In this document: positions 13,621 through 29,982 of the stretch, in pieces
How positions within the stretch are numbered: the stretch's first letter is position 1
Layout of the letters: each line of letters starts with the position of its first letter
Origin: Marchantia polymorpha subsp. ruderalis
Lineage: Eukaryota > Streptophyta > Marchantiopsida > Marchantiales > Marchantiaceae
Length of the DNA: 64,000 nucleotides
Assembly: GCA_037833965.1 (NCBI GenBank)
Contig: AP031356.1
Location: forward strand, 12,174,501-12,238,500
Direction: 5' to 3'
Notes under the pieces: model-generated
What the model saw: only the letters and a program-made list of their open reading frames with translations
What the model was told of the DNA's origin: nothing
Databases searched by the model: none
Position numbers and translations under genes: made by a program

Positions 13621-15748
13621 ACCCAGTCTATAGGGAACCTTCCCTACTGAGTTGGAACTATTGTACATAGAAATATCATGGAAGTACGCATGTTCTTATG
13701 CAATTCGCGTCTTACTTTTCATGTTTAATCCCGTATCGGAATTACTCCCACCTTTTGTCAACTCTTTCATGAGTTCAAGATTCGGTTGCGTGTTTTTATG
13801 ATCGGTTTGTTCAACTTTTTGCACCAACAAATCTCACACTGATATCCCGCTTGTACTGGAACTTCAGTAGTAGGTAAGTGAAACTTAAGGTTCAAATCAG
13901 ACAAAGGGCTAAAATCGTCCAGGCTGCATCTCACAATCGGGACTGGTCCAACGTGAAGCGAGAGAACGGAGGATCAAGAGTAAAGCACGGATGGTGTAAG
14001 AGCATCGTCCAAATCAACAGCAAAGGTGGGCCAACAAGGGGTTCAGAGTAGCCCTGACACTAAATCGAGGAAGATGGGCCGGGCCTAACTAGAAGCAGGC
14101 ATTGACGACATTGATGACTTCAGAAAGCTTTATGAGTTTACGAGAAAGGCTAGCCACGAAGGAAGTGATTATGGTTTACACCATTCACCGTCTACTTTAC
14201 TCCTTTAACGATTCTACAATGAAAAATACTTACATGCGCGAACATCGCATAGGTAATTGTTGAGTGGGTTGAGTCGTAACCACTATTGTGAAGGCTTATA
14301 CATAGAGTTTGAATAAAATTTCTTGGGACGCAGGCGGGTTGAATAAGTCGTTACGCGAGGGAGTTAACTTATTTACCCAACATCCTCTACATCATTCAAG
14401 AGGTATTTATTTAACCAGCATAAATAGTTTCGGATACCTGGATTATATAGTACAGTTACATGTAATTTCTTCGGAGATATGATGTTTTTTATCGCTGTTA
14501 ATTGTGGCTATTGGTATGTGTTGAAGGAGGTGAAAATATTGTGTGTATATATATATATATCTATCTATCTATCTATCTATCGAGAGAAAGAGGTTACGGT
14601 TGTAGGTATGATTTATCTTACTTGTGACAGAGTATTTAAAATATAAAAATATGTAGGTTTTGGAAATTTGTGTACATGTATATAGAGAGGTAAATCTTTA
14701 TTTTCTTGGCATTGGAATAATATGGAACTATATGTAATGTAATATTTCGTAAGATATAAGACGAAAATTATACTATATCTAGCAACAAAGTGTCTCATAT
14801 TTTCTAGGTTATTTGAAAGAATATATTTTAGCTGCTCCACAGTGAATACTAGCCCATACTATTTATCAATGTCCAATTAATACAATGGATGATGCAACAT
14901 AAATGTTGTGTGTTTGTAGATTATAATAACTAATTAAGATATAGTCAAGATATAGTATGTTCTGTATGACATTTTTCATAACAACACTTTTGGGTTCTAG
15001 CCCCTTAATTTCCATTTATATTGTTCATTTACAGTTTGAAAGATTCTTCTGACCAGTAATATCCATTTTGCACATATATATCCAGAACATTTTTAAATTG
15101 TGATTGTCCGACTTCCATTTGGATTAAATATAAAACACACATCTGAGACGATTATCTGCATATGTGGGTTTTCATGTAAATATAATGTTCATTCACAGTA
15201 TTTCAAAATTTTATCTAAAAAATAAAATAAGTTCAAAGTATTGAAAAGGATTTTAATTCTTCACAATGAAGGTAAATTTGTTTTTAATTGTTAAATTTCA
15301 TACGAAGATGAGGTACAATCTTGAATATTGATGATACAACTTACTATTAAAGTAACTGATATCAATATTCAATCATCATATGTAACTTTTCACATAAAAA
15401 ATGATGTCTTTGTAATGTTGCAAACGAGTGATGGATATATTTTATTTACAAACCATAGCGTTAAATTTGAGAACTCCACATATAGCTGTTTTCATAGTTT
15501 GATCAAGCTACTCACGGGAAGTTGAGAGATAGTAAAATTTCTTGAACATCAGATTGCTATACTCGTATCGGATGTGTTCCCAAAAAATGTAATTCGATAG
15601 ACGTAATTCGATATAAATTATAATATACCGAATGCCATAACCGTGCAGACATGAGAGTAGCAACATCTTGGATGAACTTGAGAGGTGAATGACGACATTG
15701 TGGTGTCATTGTATTCACATCGTAACTGCACAATATAGCCATCTTACA
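13621..15748. other. AT-rich intergenic region
   Basis: No coding signal is visible: open frames are short and have no domain-like content. The stretch contains one microsatellite (14541-14580) and ends at the 3' tail of a minus-strand LINE. Confidence 0.55.
14541..14580. repeat. Compound microsatellite (TG)n(TA)n(CTAT)n
   Basis: A short GTGTG run passes into an alternating TA run and then into about five CTAT units. It is a simple-sequence repeat in intergenic DNA and likely to be length-polymorphic. Confidence 0.9.
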
Positions 15749-18188
15749 TGGTAAATGGTAAATGGTAAATAGATCAAGCCCGTGGGACCCAAAGGGTCAA
15801 AAGGCTAAAAAACACAATACAAACAATCCAACTCCAAACTAGGAGAGAACCAAAAGAACCCCCTAGCTAGTGCCCAAAGCACTAGAACGGTAACTAATAA
15901 TATCTCTAATGTAACAACCTAAATCATAAGGCTCGAGTTGAAGTAGAGAAAAGAAATTCTCGACATCAACTTTATGCGCCACTCGAATCTCTATATATCT
16001 AGTACAAGTAATAAACACATGCTCTTCATCCTCAACATTTCTCTCATCACATAGCCTACAAATCCGTTCACTCCTATCAATATTCAACCAACGTACTTGC
16101 TCAATTCCAAGCCTATGAGATCCTGTTCTATGCCTTGCAATAATATGACGTAAAGATGTAGCGATCTCTGCAACAAGGTACCCTTGCTCACAATAAATAA
16201 GCATAGGATTCACATGAAGTTGATAGAACTGCATTTTAGTGCCTCCTCTCCTCCAAATGATGTTGAGAAACTCCTCCTTAATACACTCGCGAAGGGCCAT
16301 AGTTTGCAGATCCCAATCCAATTCCGTCACATTCCACCTCAAAGACCAAGTCATCACATCTGCAAACCATCCCTTGGAACGTGTGGCACGCAAAGCATGA
16401 AGAGGAAGTCGAGAAGCATCAAGAGATCTCAACCTTCTAATATAAGTGATGGTCAAGTAGAGAGCTTCAGCCTCAAGAGGTAGACAACCTGTTTCCGCAA
16501 GAAGAATAGCATAAGGAGTTTGGTTCATTACACCTAACTCTTCTTGTAAGAAGATCTTTTGCACCCTCTCCACACGCTCCCAACTTGTCTTCTTACTGCC
16601 AGGACCTCACACTTGTGTCCCATATAAAACCACCGGCGACACTAAACTCCTAAATAAAAATTTCCTAAGACTCCAAGATACTAGATGAGCTCCTCTACAT
16701 CGATTTAACAATGAATATAGAGCTTTGTAACCAGCTTCTACTCTCTTTTGTACACAAAGTGCCCGACTATAATTCTGAGAAAAATCAATGCCTAAATATT
16801 TGTAACTCTTCACTTGTTCCAATTCTAGTCCCTTGTAAAAGAGAGAGAACTTGGATCTAGTGCCCACAAGAATGATCTTTGATTTTTCCAGATTGATCTC
16901 CATCTGATTTCGAGTACAAAAGCTAGCCAAAGTATCAAGGTGTTTCTGTAAACTAATTGCATCACGTGCTAGTAATATGATATCATCTGCATACAAAAGA
17001 GCTTTGATCACAAAGTCTCCAAGTTTGACTCCTTCACTCTCACAATCATCCAACCATCTTTCTATATCATCTATGAATATTCCGAATAGAGTAGGAGAGA
17101 GAGGACAACCTTGAATAACTCCAATGGTGCTCGAGATTTCTTGAGGCTGAGAGGCATCAATCTTAGCTTGAACTGAAGTGTATAAAGTGGCCACAGCTCC
17201 GAGTATATTAGCCGGTACTCCAATGTCTTGTAATCTTTCCCATAAAAGCTTTCGAGGAACAATATCAAAAGCTTTCTTCAAATCGATGAAGGCACAAAAT
17301 AAAGCTTTCCCATTGCACTTGGATTTCTCCCATAAAACACGTAAGGCCAAAATATGGTCAATAGTGTTGTATGTAGGACGAAAACCGGCTTGAGCCTTTG
17401 CTCTCTTCTGAAAATCCTCTGTCCATGTGCTCAACTTCGATTCTACCAACTTCCCAAACAACTTGGCAAAAACACTACCAACCATGATGGTGCGATAGTT
17501 TCTCACCACGTCCTTCCTTCCTGATTTATGAATAGGAACAATCTTCCGCATGGACCAAGTTGATGGAAAACCATGAACCATAGCATCTTCCAAAAGCTTA
17601 GTGAGAACCGGTCCAATACAATCTCCTCCCCACTTGATAAGTTCAATGGACAAGCCATCTAAATCCTCACATTTGCCATTTGCTAATTTTCGGAGAATAG
17701 TCATCACCTCTCCTTCCGAAAATAATCCAGGTGTTGCTTCGCAATATGGCATAGATGTGGCTTCTGGAAAGAAATAGAGCTTTTCGGCAAAAGCTACCAA
17801 AGACTCGGAATCAAGAGAAGGTTTTGACGATGGTGTAGCTAATCGTCTCCAAAAGGACTTGGGATCATTCATCAGGTCCTTTGTCAAGGATTCTTGCTTT
17901 CGTCTTAAGAAAGCTCGTTTCTTAGACTTCACCAAGTCTTTGTATATCCTTGTCAAAAGAAGCCGACTTTGAATATCCAAAGACCTATCAACAGACCTTG
18001 CCCTTGCTAGCTTGCATTCGGAGTCAAACCATCCATTGCAAGGTAGCCCCTTAGCAATCCTAGTGCTATGCCTCAAAAAGAACTTTGATGCAGAAGTTTT
18101 GAGCAATTCTATGAGCTGTAAACTAGCGGTATGCGAATCTGGACTCCATATGGTTTGAGTCAAAAGATCTTGTAGATGTTCTGCATAA
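15749..18188 (-). mobile_element. 5'-truncated LINE (non-LTR retrotransposon), copy 1
   Basis: The 3' end lies on the left and consists of about three TAAATGG units (plus-strand reading) followed by the conserved TAGATCAAGCCC. From there to 18188 the sequence is nearly identical to the longer copy at 41871-45205. Homology stops abruptly after CTGCATAA at 18188. The ORF1, endonuclease and 5' UTR are therefore missing, as expected from incomplete reverse transcription. I could not find a target-site duplication. The reverse transcriptase frame has only one nonsense codon, so this is a fairly young copy. Confidence 0.9.
15863..18188 (-). pseudogene. LINE ORF2 remnant: reverse transcriptase plus C-terminal zinc motif
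   Basis: In the source element this ORF copies element RNA into DNA at a nicked target. One minus-strand frame runs through the whole piece, in two parts. The first is the linker and RT domain, with an AFIDLKKAFD block, GVIQGCPLSPTLF and the catalytic YADD (codons near 16982-16993). The second, after a stop, is a C-terminal region with a CX2C...HX4C motif (CRLC...EEHVFITC, near 16021-16075), as in the zf-RVT region of plant LINEs. The only in-frame stop is TGA at 16607-16609, where the other copy has TGG. The ATG at 18223 lies in flanking DNA and is not the element's own start. The endonuclease is absent, so the copy is non-autonomous. Confidence 0.9.
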
Positions 18189-20393
18189 TGTAGGAGATTG
18201 CAACAGCACTGCATACCCTTCACTATTGCGCACTCCCCTTACGGCGTTATAGGCCCGATCAACGAACACTAGCTCTGCGTTTCCCAACTATCCATAAAAG
18301 TTTTCACAACCGACGTATATTTTGGGGGTCATTTTCCCCTTCTCATTTGATCACAGCTCCAATGAAGATGATATATTCCTAAACACTTGAAGTAAAGTTT
18401 TTAACATAAAATCAACTTCTAGAGTGTTTTAAGTTTGATTATGTATTTGGTATGACTTACGAGGTAGTTACCTGAGTGTACTATCAGACACGATTCTTAT
18501 CCTCTTGTTCATTTTAATTACTTTAAATAAAGTTTTAATTTTCTATCTTCTTTTATAAGTGACTAGAATGATATTTTACAACTAACTTTTCATTTCTCTA
18601 TAATAAATCCATTCATGATCAATAAGTTGATTAACTAATTCTTCAAGTTGACTAAATTGGGAACAATAATCATTTATAAAAAGGTCCGAATGCTGACTGG
18701 TGGCAACGTCAGGTTCAAGCAGAGAAATACAAGGAGCTTCTAGAATCGTTTCTTGTTCAACTTTGTAGATGCAGGAGCAATGAACTGGACATCATATAAA
18801 GCTTACTGAAACAACGTCTCTAGCATGATGGTCACAGTAAACCTCAATTCAAAGACCCGAAGTGGATGATACGAAATTGAAGTTCGGATCTTCCACTAGC
18901 ATAATGAAATTTCTTGTACTAACATGAATTTGATCAAAAGCGACCATTCCACTCCAATTACAATAATGAATAGAGTGAATCGGATAATCAATGTCCACAC
19001 TACTGTGAGGGAGAATGAACTTGAGAGCCTCTTGTAAGTTGGCTTAGAAATTAGAGATAACCTGATATTCAGTTTACGAAAACCTAATTTGTGCATCAAC
19101 TCAAAACAAATGTAAACCAAGGAACATAAAATTTGATTTGATTTGTAATGTGATTGCAAATTAAATTTCACAAGTTAAAACTAACGAACTAAAAATTATA
19201 AGTGTTAACCAATCATTTACTTACACGTTTCAGGCAGGCCGTTGGTCAAGTCACTTGGGCAAACGCCAAACTAGCTCTAGATTTTATTTCACGATTTACA
19301 TTCATGTTCGGTGCTTTCACAAATATATCGAGCAAGTGTTAATTGGTGTACATCAAGAGTGTGTACCATGTGTAGACTGGAAATCATCGCGAGAGTTTTC
19401 TGTGCAAAAAATCCTTATTTTCAGATTGTATTGTCTCTAAGGGAACCATCAGAAATCAGACATGTATCCAAATATTTCGGCACCCTAAGGTTTGCATCTT
19501 TTAGCTTAGAAGTTTTCAACAACTTTCGATTTTTCACTTTGTGAGATTTACCTCTCTTATTCATGACAGTGGCATTGTGGTCCTATCTTTTTACCCAGAA
19601 CAAATTTTTTTATTGTCCTGATCAGAGGAATTCCAATCTTCTTAGATAGATGAACACATCATAGCATTCCAGCGGCTACAAATTCAAATTCCAGAGATGT
19701 GAAGATTTTGAACCAGAACTCAAAACATGTTTTGATACGATCTTCCGAAATTAATTCTCCCGGAAAAGCAGCTGAATTTTTTATTGGAGTGGAGTTATGT
19801 ACAAGATTAGTCATAGTGGACCCCGTCTTAGTAGAACCGGAATCTCCATCGTCTTCCCCATGAAGCATACTACTTAGTCTGCTTTCCAAAGGTTTCACCT
19901 CAATGTATGGGGGAAGAGATCGGTGTAGTAATAAGCCGGTATTACTGCATGGTTACTCAAAGGAACGAGGGCATGTATTTGAGATGTCACAAACATGTTT
20001 GCATCCTAAACCACAGCTCCTGTTCGACGCTTAGATTGGTGTCGGCGCAACTTGTGCAGCTTGTATAGCGTATACTTCATCTGAGAATGAAGTCGGCACA
20101 GCTGGTGCAGACAATTATCTGGTGGTGGCTCTCTCCACTTTGTTCTCTTGCTTATCCTATTTTCTTCATTTTACAACGTAAAACAGTTGGAGGGGGATTA
20201 TTCTTCAACGACATTAGAGGATTCTTCTTCAACTACATCAGAAGTAGTAGGAGACGGAAACTCAGATACCGTCAAACCTCCCACCAATCACGACGAAAAA
20301 ACTAGCATTATTCTTCCATCTGCAACATAAACAAGGAATTAACAATCTCAATGTAGAGCATTACATAGATTCTTCGAAAGAAAATGAAATTGA

Positions 20394-20640
20394 GAACCAT
20401 GTACAGCACTACAAGGATGATACTAGAAGTTACATTTTGTAGCTTCATCAATAGTTTCGGAAGAGAAAGAAAATTAGAGCCATGTACAGGTACGGGAATG
20501 AACTGAGAAAATGTAGATTCTCTAGCTTCTCCAAAAGATTCTGTAGAGTAACAAATTCACAACAATGCACGGCAGTACGTGGATGTACTGAGAAGGAACG
20601 TAGATTTTCTACTGGCAGATGAAATTGAGAACGATTTCCA
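20394..20640. repeat. Imperfect tandem repeat, about 85-bp module, roughly three copies
   Basis: Blocks beginning ATGTACAG-, ATGTACAGG- and ATGCACGG-, each followed by an AGAT/GTAGATT-TCTA stretch, recur at roughly 80-90-bp spacing. Identity between the blocks is low, so this is an old tandem amplification. No function is visible. Confidence 0.4.
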
Positions 20641-20689
20641 CTTAGATGATGCAGGTGATGCTACACAGTTTTAGAATGAAGACTTACCA

Positions 20690-20856
20690 GGCGTGGCTGG
20701 TGCTACACTTTTGAAAGCAGAAATAAGACTAGATAAACTTTCCATTTCGTCTTGTATGGGAAGAAGTTTTGACAAGAGACTCGAATTACATCCTCGATAA
20801 ATCGATCCGGTAGTAGAACGGGGAGACAGAAGACTCCCTATCGAGAAATCTAACAT
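20690..20856 (-). CDS. Possible exon of an unrecognised minus-strand gene
   Basis: A minus-strand open stretch of about 55 codons, Ser- and Leu-rich, starts at an ATG (20856) and ends in a consensus splice donor (CCTG/GTAAGT, junction near 20690). A second minus-strand frame at 19659-19898, rich in Ser, Gly and Asp and ending in a stop, could be a later exon. No connecting exons can be fixed and I recognise no family. The plus strand is also open across parts of both, so this may be chance or a decayed gene. Confidence 0.25.
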
Positions 20857-23319
20857 ATCTAACCTTCAGACAAGGTTAGATCAATGGTTGAGACACTCCT
20901 CTCGTAAGGAAGTACACAACCAGTTCAAGTCAATCTATAAGTAATGTTTAAGAGTGTAGTGTTTTGCATCTGGAATAACATCACTTGTTCTTTCCTTGCA
21001 ATGAAGGAAAGAAACATATAAGAAAGAAGCGGCAAAGACCAACCAAGTCCAAAAGCAGCCTGGGCCCATGAAAGAAAGTAAAAAGCGCTCAAAGAAAGAA
21101 GTCTGACGAACATGAACTCTAATCTCCCACGGACGGATAGGACAAATCATGACCATGTATAAGCATCCGTTATCATATCAAGCTTGATGTCAATGGCCGA
21201 ATCTTATGCAGCCTGTAAAATGATACCAACATGAGCTTTAAAATATTCTTTCCAAATGACAATGTGCACCAAGTCAGCCATCATCAAATAGACGAGCATA
21301 GTCATAAAAAAATAAATATTCTCACGTAGAGGCGCTCTGTCTCTTAATGCTTGCCAGTCATTTTAATGTCATTCAGATTCCATCATCTAAATTCATTCAG
21401 AAGAAGAAACGATTAACGTTGTGCATGACTCACGGAAAGTGACACTGCGCAAAGGGTAGAAGCCAAAACTCCCTACTGCGTTAATGCCAGCGGGTGCTTC
21501 GAGTTGAACACTTCAAGGCATCACTACCGTTTCAGGGAAGCTATGTATATTAGGCTAGAACAAGATTCATGTGGCGCAGTCGCCAAGGGATCTGGACCAG
21601 TGTACTCTCCGCATACATCCACGCAAAGTCAAAGTCTTGACTTGGAGTCTGAATCCAGGCTTGATAGAGGGTTGTGTGTGTGTGTCATGGATGTGGCTTC
21701 ACATTTTCCAAACGGAACGTTAACCGGAGGTGGCTCATGATGAAAGTTACACTCTAGTATCGTCTTGTGTACCAGTGTATTCAATCAAGACCACCATCAT
21801 CCGGAAAAGGATTAAAGCCGTCTGTGGTTCCTTGCTATATTCCCTCCAGCGAGCGTACAAACTTTTGATCCTTGCCATTTTGTATAATTTACAAAGTATA
21901 CTTGCAAAGTTTCTAGTGAATTTCATTCATGTTTTCATTATAACAGTGCAGAAGATACGCCTTAATTTAAAATGCATTAGAGAATGTGAAATTAAAGTGC
22001 TGGGGAAATTTTATGAAAACGTATCAAATTAATTTTCTTGAAGATGAATGCCTAATTGCGATTTTATCACATATCGAAAATTGAGAACCGAATCCAGTAG
22101 TGGGACAAAGAGAACAATCAAAAGGTTGGCTTACATCCCAAACTTCATCTCATCGATTGAATCTAAAAAGTACCACAACATGGTTGGACGCAGCGATAAA
22201 GAACAGCTGAGTCTGATGATTGATGAGACGGACGGCTTCAGCAGGGCCCGCGAATCAAGTCAGTTCTCTGAAAGGCCTTTGGTCGGAGACGGCCCAATTT
22301 CGATTCATGTTTGAGGCCAGGTCCGCGTCCCCAAATCCCGAGTTCGCAAACAAATTGAAAGGGCCCTGTACCCGAGTCGCTCGCTCGGACGGGCCAGGTC
22401 CGTGACTTCGCTCCGTCGAGTTGGATTCTCGAGGAATTCGAGAGCTGTGAATGTGAAGGACGTACAGTCCACGCATGGGCACACCACAATTACGTGCTTG
22501 ATTGAAGCCCATGAGACGGTGCTCTTCGTTCCACGGGTGGTGGCTGAGCCTGCACTCCAATCGCCCCTAGCGCCGGTGCTGTCCTCCGCCCGACGACTCT
22601 GCCTTCGCCTCTCTCGGCCGCACCGGCAGAGCCCGCCGTTTCTCCGCCTGAAGCTTCGAGCGACCGGCTCGGAACGGTTTCTGGTACCGGACATGAGTTG
22701 GACAATTTTCAAGCCAGGTCCGTTCCCGAACCTCCGTCGACCTGCGCTGCTGTACTGTGATGTCTGACGGTGACCCGTACGTGGCGGGCGAAACGAGTGT
22801 GACTGGCCCGCCCGCCCACTCACTCACCACGTCACCGGTGAAGGGGAATCGAGGAGCGGGAGGAAGGACCGGCTGCGTCCGATTGGGAGGAATGGGCGTC
22901 GTGGGATGGCTATCGGCGGTGGATATTGATTCTGGCGCCGTGCCACGTGAGCGGAAACACGGCGATTGCAGAGCCGGGAGAAAAAGAACCCGCAGGGATG
23001 GGGGAATTCGAGACCCATAAAGCGAAAAGGACGCGAAGGGGAGGAGGAATCGGTAACGGAGCAAGGGATCGACCGGCGTCCGTCCGTCACCTTTGGCTAC
23101 TCCGTGACCAGCACCCGTCGGTGGGGAGAGGGGCGAGCTCGAGGGCTGGCACCGGCGTCCCCGGTGGCGGTCGAGCGTGGACTCGCGGGAAGGCACGGCA
23201 AGGCAGAGAGATCGACCGTCTGCGAGCCCTGCGGCGCAGGTCAAGCCAGTCACGGCACCGAGCAGCTCAGCTCACTGGAGCGCGCGAGTTCCGGTTCCGT
23301 GCCGGACGTTATCCCCCAG

Positions 23320-23409
23320 ACTGGTGGAGCGAGGCGCGCACTATTCCGGCGGCTCCCGCGCAGGGCCGAGCGCGGGGGCCGCCGGAATGGTGCGCCGTAA
23401 TCCGCCAGT
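23320..23409. repeat. Long inverted repeat / GC-rich hairpin
   Basis: Positions 23336-23360 pair with 23371-23395 over 25 base pairs: 23 Watson-Crick pairs plus two that become G-U wobbles in plus-strand RNA, around a 10-nt loop (23361-23370). After a 7/5-nt internal loop, 23320-23328 pairs with 23401-23409 (one G-U). If transcribed in the PHAF1 leader it would form a very stable stem. It could be a structured 5' UTR element, a small-RNA precursor or a chance feature of GC-rich DNA. Confidence 0.75.
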
Positions 23410-23570
23410 AGACTGCCGGAGACTGGGCCGTCCGGGCGGGAGCGCAAGCCCGAAGGAAGGCTCTGAGGAAAGCGAGCGAACCCGTGCAGTGCAGGCTGGC
23501 TCCCGCGCCCCCACCCGCTCGCTCGACTGGCGCACGTCTCTCTCTCTCTGCCCGGGGCTCTCTCTCGGTC

Positions 23571-23593
23571 TCCCTCCCTCCCTCCCTCCCTCG
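23571..23593. repeat. (CCCT)n microsatellite
   Basis: About five to six CCCT units end just before CGCTCTGAG, within the GC-rich leader. Such pyrimidine tracts often lie near plant transcription starts. Confidence 0.85.
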
Positions 23594-23763
23594 CTCTGAG
23601 TGTCTGTCTATGTGGTATCGTGTGCATTGCGCTTGCTCCATTGGCTGTTCTGTGGTCTCGACCTTCTGCGCTGATCCTGCTTCCTCCACCTTCTCCCATC
23701 ATCATCGACTCAAATGGAATGAATGTCAGGAGAGAGGATGTAAAGAAGTAGATAGGAGACACG

Positions 23764-23813
23764 GAGGGAGGGAGGAGGGAGGGAGAGAGATAGAGAGAGA
23801 GAGAGAGAGAGGA
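23764..23813. repeat. GA-rich microsatellite (GGGA)n(GA)n
   Basis: A run of GGGA units passes into about ten GA dinucleotides, downstream of the CCCT tract in the same leader. GA repeats are common in plant 5' UTRs and as GAGA-type sites. Only the sequence is seen; any role is inferred. Confidence 0.85.
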
Positions 23814-24286
23814 GAGTGGGGGATCAGTGATCAGAGGGGAGTGAGGGGGAGAGCTACGGTACATAATTCAGGTGGGGCGGGAGGGAAAGGGAAAGGGAAG
23901 GGAGGTTAGGAAGGGGAAGAGAATTATGGTCTGAACGAGAGGAAAACGAAACGAGACGAGACACGGAGGGAACCAGGAAGTTGGTCCGAGGTCCGTATGA
24001 ACTGGGACGAGTAATTGGTGTGCGGAGGAGGGGAAATTGTGGAGTAGGACGAGCAGGAGAAGCACGACGACGACGCGCGGTGCGAACCGTGGCAGGGAGT
24101 TTCGACGGATCTGCGAAGATAGGGGAAGGACTGGGGAATTGGGCGCAGGTTGGGGGCGGGGAGGGGAGGGGGCGGGAGGGTAGACAGAATTGAGTCCGAA
24201 GAAAGGGAGAAACGGTGGAGGTGGCACGGATTGCAGGAGGAGCGGGAGGAGCAGTACCGGAGTTCCGCGGTGTGGCCTTGGGGAAT

Positions 24287-28036
<3,750 letters not shown>

Positions 28037-29982
28037 CTGTACAATGGCTGTAAGTTGTTCTACGATGGAAGCTTTGTAAATTTGTAGATGTACATAGAGG
28101 ACTAGTTCAGGTGTTTAGGTTGTGCATAACCCTGGACTAAGGTGGCGTTCGCTCAAAGCACTGTGGTATCAACACGCAAGTAAGTTGCAACTTGGTGAGT
28201 GCTCCTCTGCTTTTCTGAAGATCGCACAGTGAAGAGGAGGATGCGCTCCACAGGACAGACACAGTATTGGGCTTCTGGTCAAAAATTACTCAGCCAGAAC
28301 TGTTGTTCTTGTGCAAAAATAGTGTTGTACAATATGAGAGGTTGAGTGTTAGGATTGACTTCAAATTGCAGAAAACAGCTAAGGTGAGCTCGTTCTTACT
28401 CTAATTTGACATTTATATTTCAAAGAAGACCAAGGGTACTCGATTTCTCCCTTACTTCTCTTGAGTTGTAATAAAAACCTGAGGTGTGCTGCAATGCACT
28501 TGGCTCGGTTCCACCTCGGGAAAGCATCTGTAAACATTATGTGTATTTGAAGGTCTTCTTGATATGGAGAAGTTTTTTTGTTGAATGCTATGCTTCTTTC
28601 TTTGTGCTTTGCCCTTACCTCATGATATTTGTGTGTTCTGCTTTTAGAATCGTATGCCATACCTGTGATAAGATCATATTTGATCGGCCCTCTGGAAGTT
28701 CGTTTACCCGTGATTAGCAACACTCAACCGTATGTGGGTAAGAAGTTCTGTACTGAATGACTGAAGGCCAGAGTCGCGAGCCGCTTGAGTTGAAAGCCTC
28801 ATGTACGGTTTTGAATGCGGCTTTGTTTTGTGACCTGATTGGTTCCTACTCTTAATAAAAGTTCTCACATTTCGAAGGTTTTTCCAGATGGTTAGGCCGG
28901 CAAAGATGGGTGTTTGGGGTATTGGTTTGCTCCTGTTCTTCCAGAGTAGACGTTCACAAATTATGTTTTGCTTATACAAATTATGTCTTGGTTATACGAG
29001 TAAGAACAAGGGTTCTTACTTTATGGGTTCCCTTGTTCCCTGGTGATGTAAGGATTTCCTCAGACGACTACTTTGGAAAATTTGGTCGATTGTTGCAAAT
29101 TGAATGTGAAGTAGACTGTTTTGGCTTGTACCGCGAAGAATGTACATGAAATATATTATGACTTGAACTGTCCGGGAGCCCCACCTTCCTACATGGAGTT
29201 AAGAAAGGCCGCCAGTCGTTCCGAATTTCTGTTCTGTACGTTTTAGACATTGGTCTGGACTCTCTACCGCCGTGCCCAAAAAAAAGAGAGAATCCGCAAC
29301 TTGTGCATGAGTTCCACGATTGTCCGCATGTTGATTCGAGTCAATGTTCTCACTGAATACTATCCCTACACTTGAATGCCTAACTTAAAAGGTAATTGCA
29401 AATTCCATCCAAGTTGTTCTTTACTAAGACGGTGGCTTTGAACTGGAGATTATGCCACTTGGGATAAGGATAACAGTTTTTCTGTCCTGGATCTTTTCTC
29501 ACCATCATGTCCTTTGAGTCTTGTCAAACTACGAATGTATAAGCAATTATTAAAAGTTCAGTTGCATTCAAGAAACTGTACATTGACTGTCATAAAAAGA
29601 GTATATAATCTTAAAAGAAAATAGCTACCAAACAACAATTGTATTAATTATTACTAGTAGATCATTCTCACAAATTGTGAAATATTATAAAAGATGTGAT
29701 ATTTGTTACTTCTGTTATAGAAAATTAATAAACTGGATACATATTAATGATCAAGTATCTTTGAAAAATTATACAAAGCCTTCATAAGAAACTTGAAACT
29801 TGATTCCCAAGGATACAAGACAACTATTGATTATTTTAAAAGTAGATTTGAAAACTGATTTTGAAAATAAATTGAATACCTTTCTCTATTCTATTTATTT
29901 TCAAGTGATTCCTTTTTCAATATCATAACTATTCCTAGATTTGTATTAATTCTTTAGAATTTATCATGCAGATTTGATGAAG
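28037..29982 (+). other. PHAF1 3' UTR and following intergenic DNA
   Basis: After the TAG at 28034-28036 the sequence has only short frames. AATAAA-like signals occur (for example near 28,853), but the true 3' end cannot be fixed. Positions 27107-29870 have no counterpart in duplication unit 2. No other gene is visible. Confidence 0.45.

Larger units (their letters stand above)
18189..22249. other. Intergenic region with a few doubtful exon-like pieces
   Basis: This is mostly AT-rich DNA. Three places look more gene-like. Plus strand 18690-18800 has a 37-codon stretch rich in Gln, Glu and Lys. Around 19660-19898 both strands are open. At 20691-20856 a minus-strand stretch ends in a perfect donor. 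They do not assemble into one convincing gene and no domain is recognisable. Diverged copies of an approximately 85-bp module occur near 20394-20640. The rest shows nothing. Confidence 0.4.
22250..24286 (+). promoter_or_regulatory. GC-rich promoter and 5' leader of the PHAF1 gene
   Basis: The DNA is GC- and CpG-rich from about 22.25 kb up to the PHAF1 start codon. It contains a pyrimidine-rich (CCCT)n tract at 23571-23593 and a GA-rich tract at 23764-23813, both typical of plant core promoters and leaders. Long open frames on both strands (up to 228 codons) are Arg/Pro/Ser-rich and mutually overlapping, as expected from base composition, and none has a domain. A strong inverted repeat lies at 23320-23409. 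The transcription start is not known. Confidence 0.5.

Noticed and set aside
16184-16483. A 99-codon plus frame, also present at 42299-42598
   Set aside because: It is the antisense shadow of the conserved LINE ORF2 C-terminal region; similarity between the two follows from the element being the same.
22305-23864. Long overlapping open frames on both strands (up to 228 codons)
   Set aside because: They are Arg/Pro/Ser/Gly-rich and overlap in several frames of GC-rich DNA directly before the PHAF1 start. No domain is visible, so they are treated as composition artefacts of a leader region.
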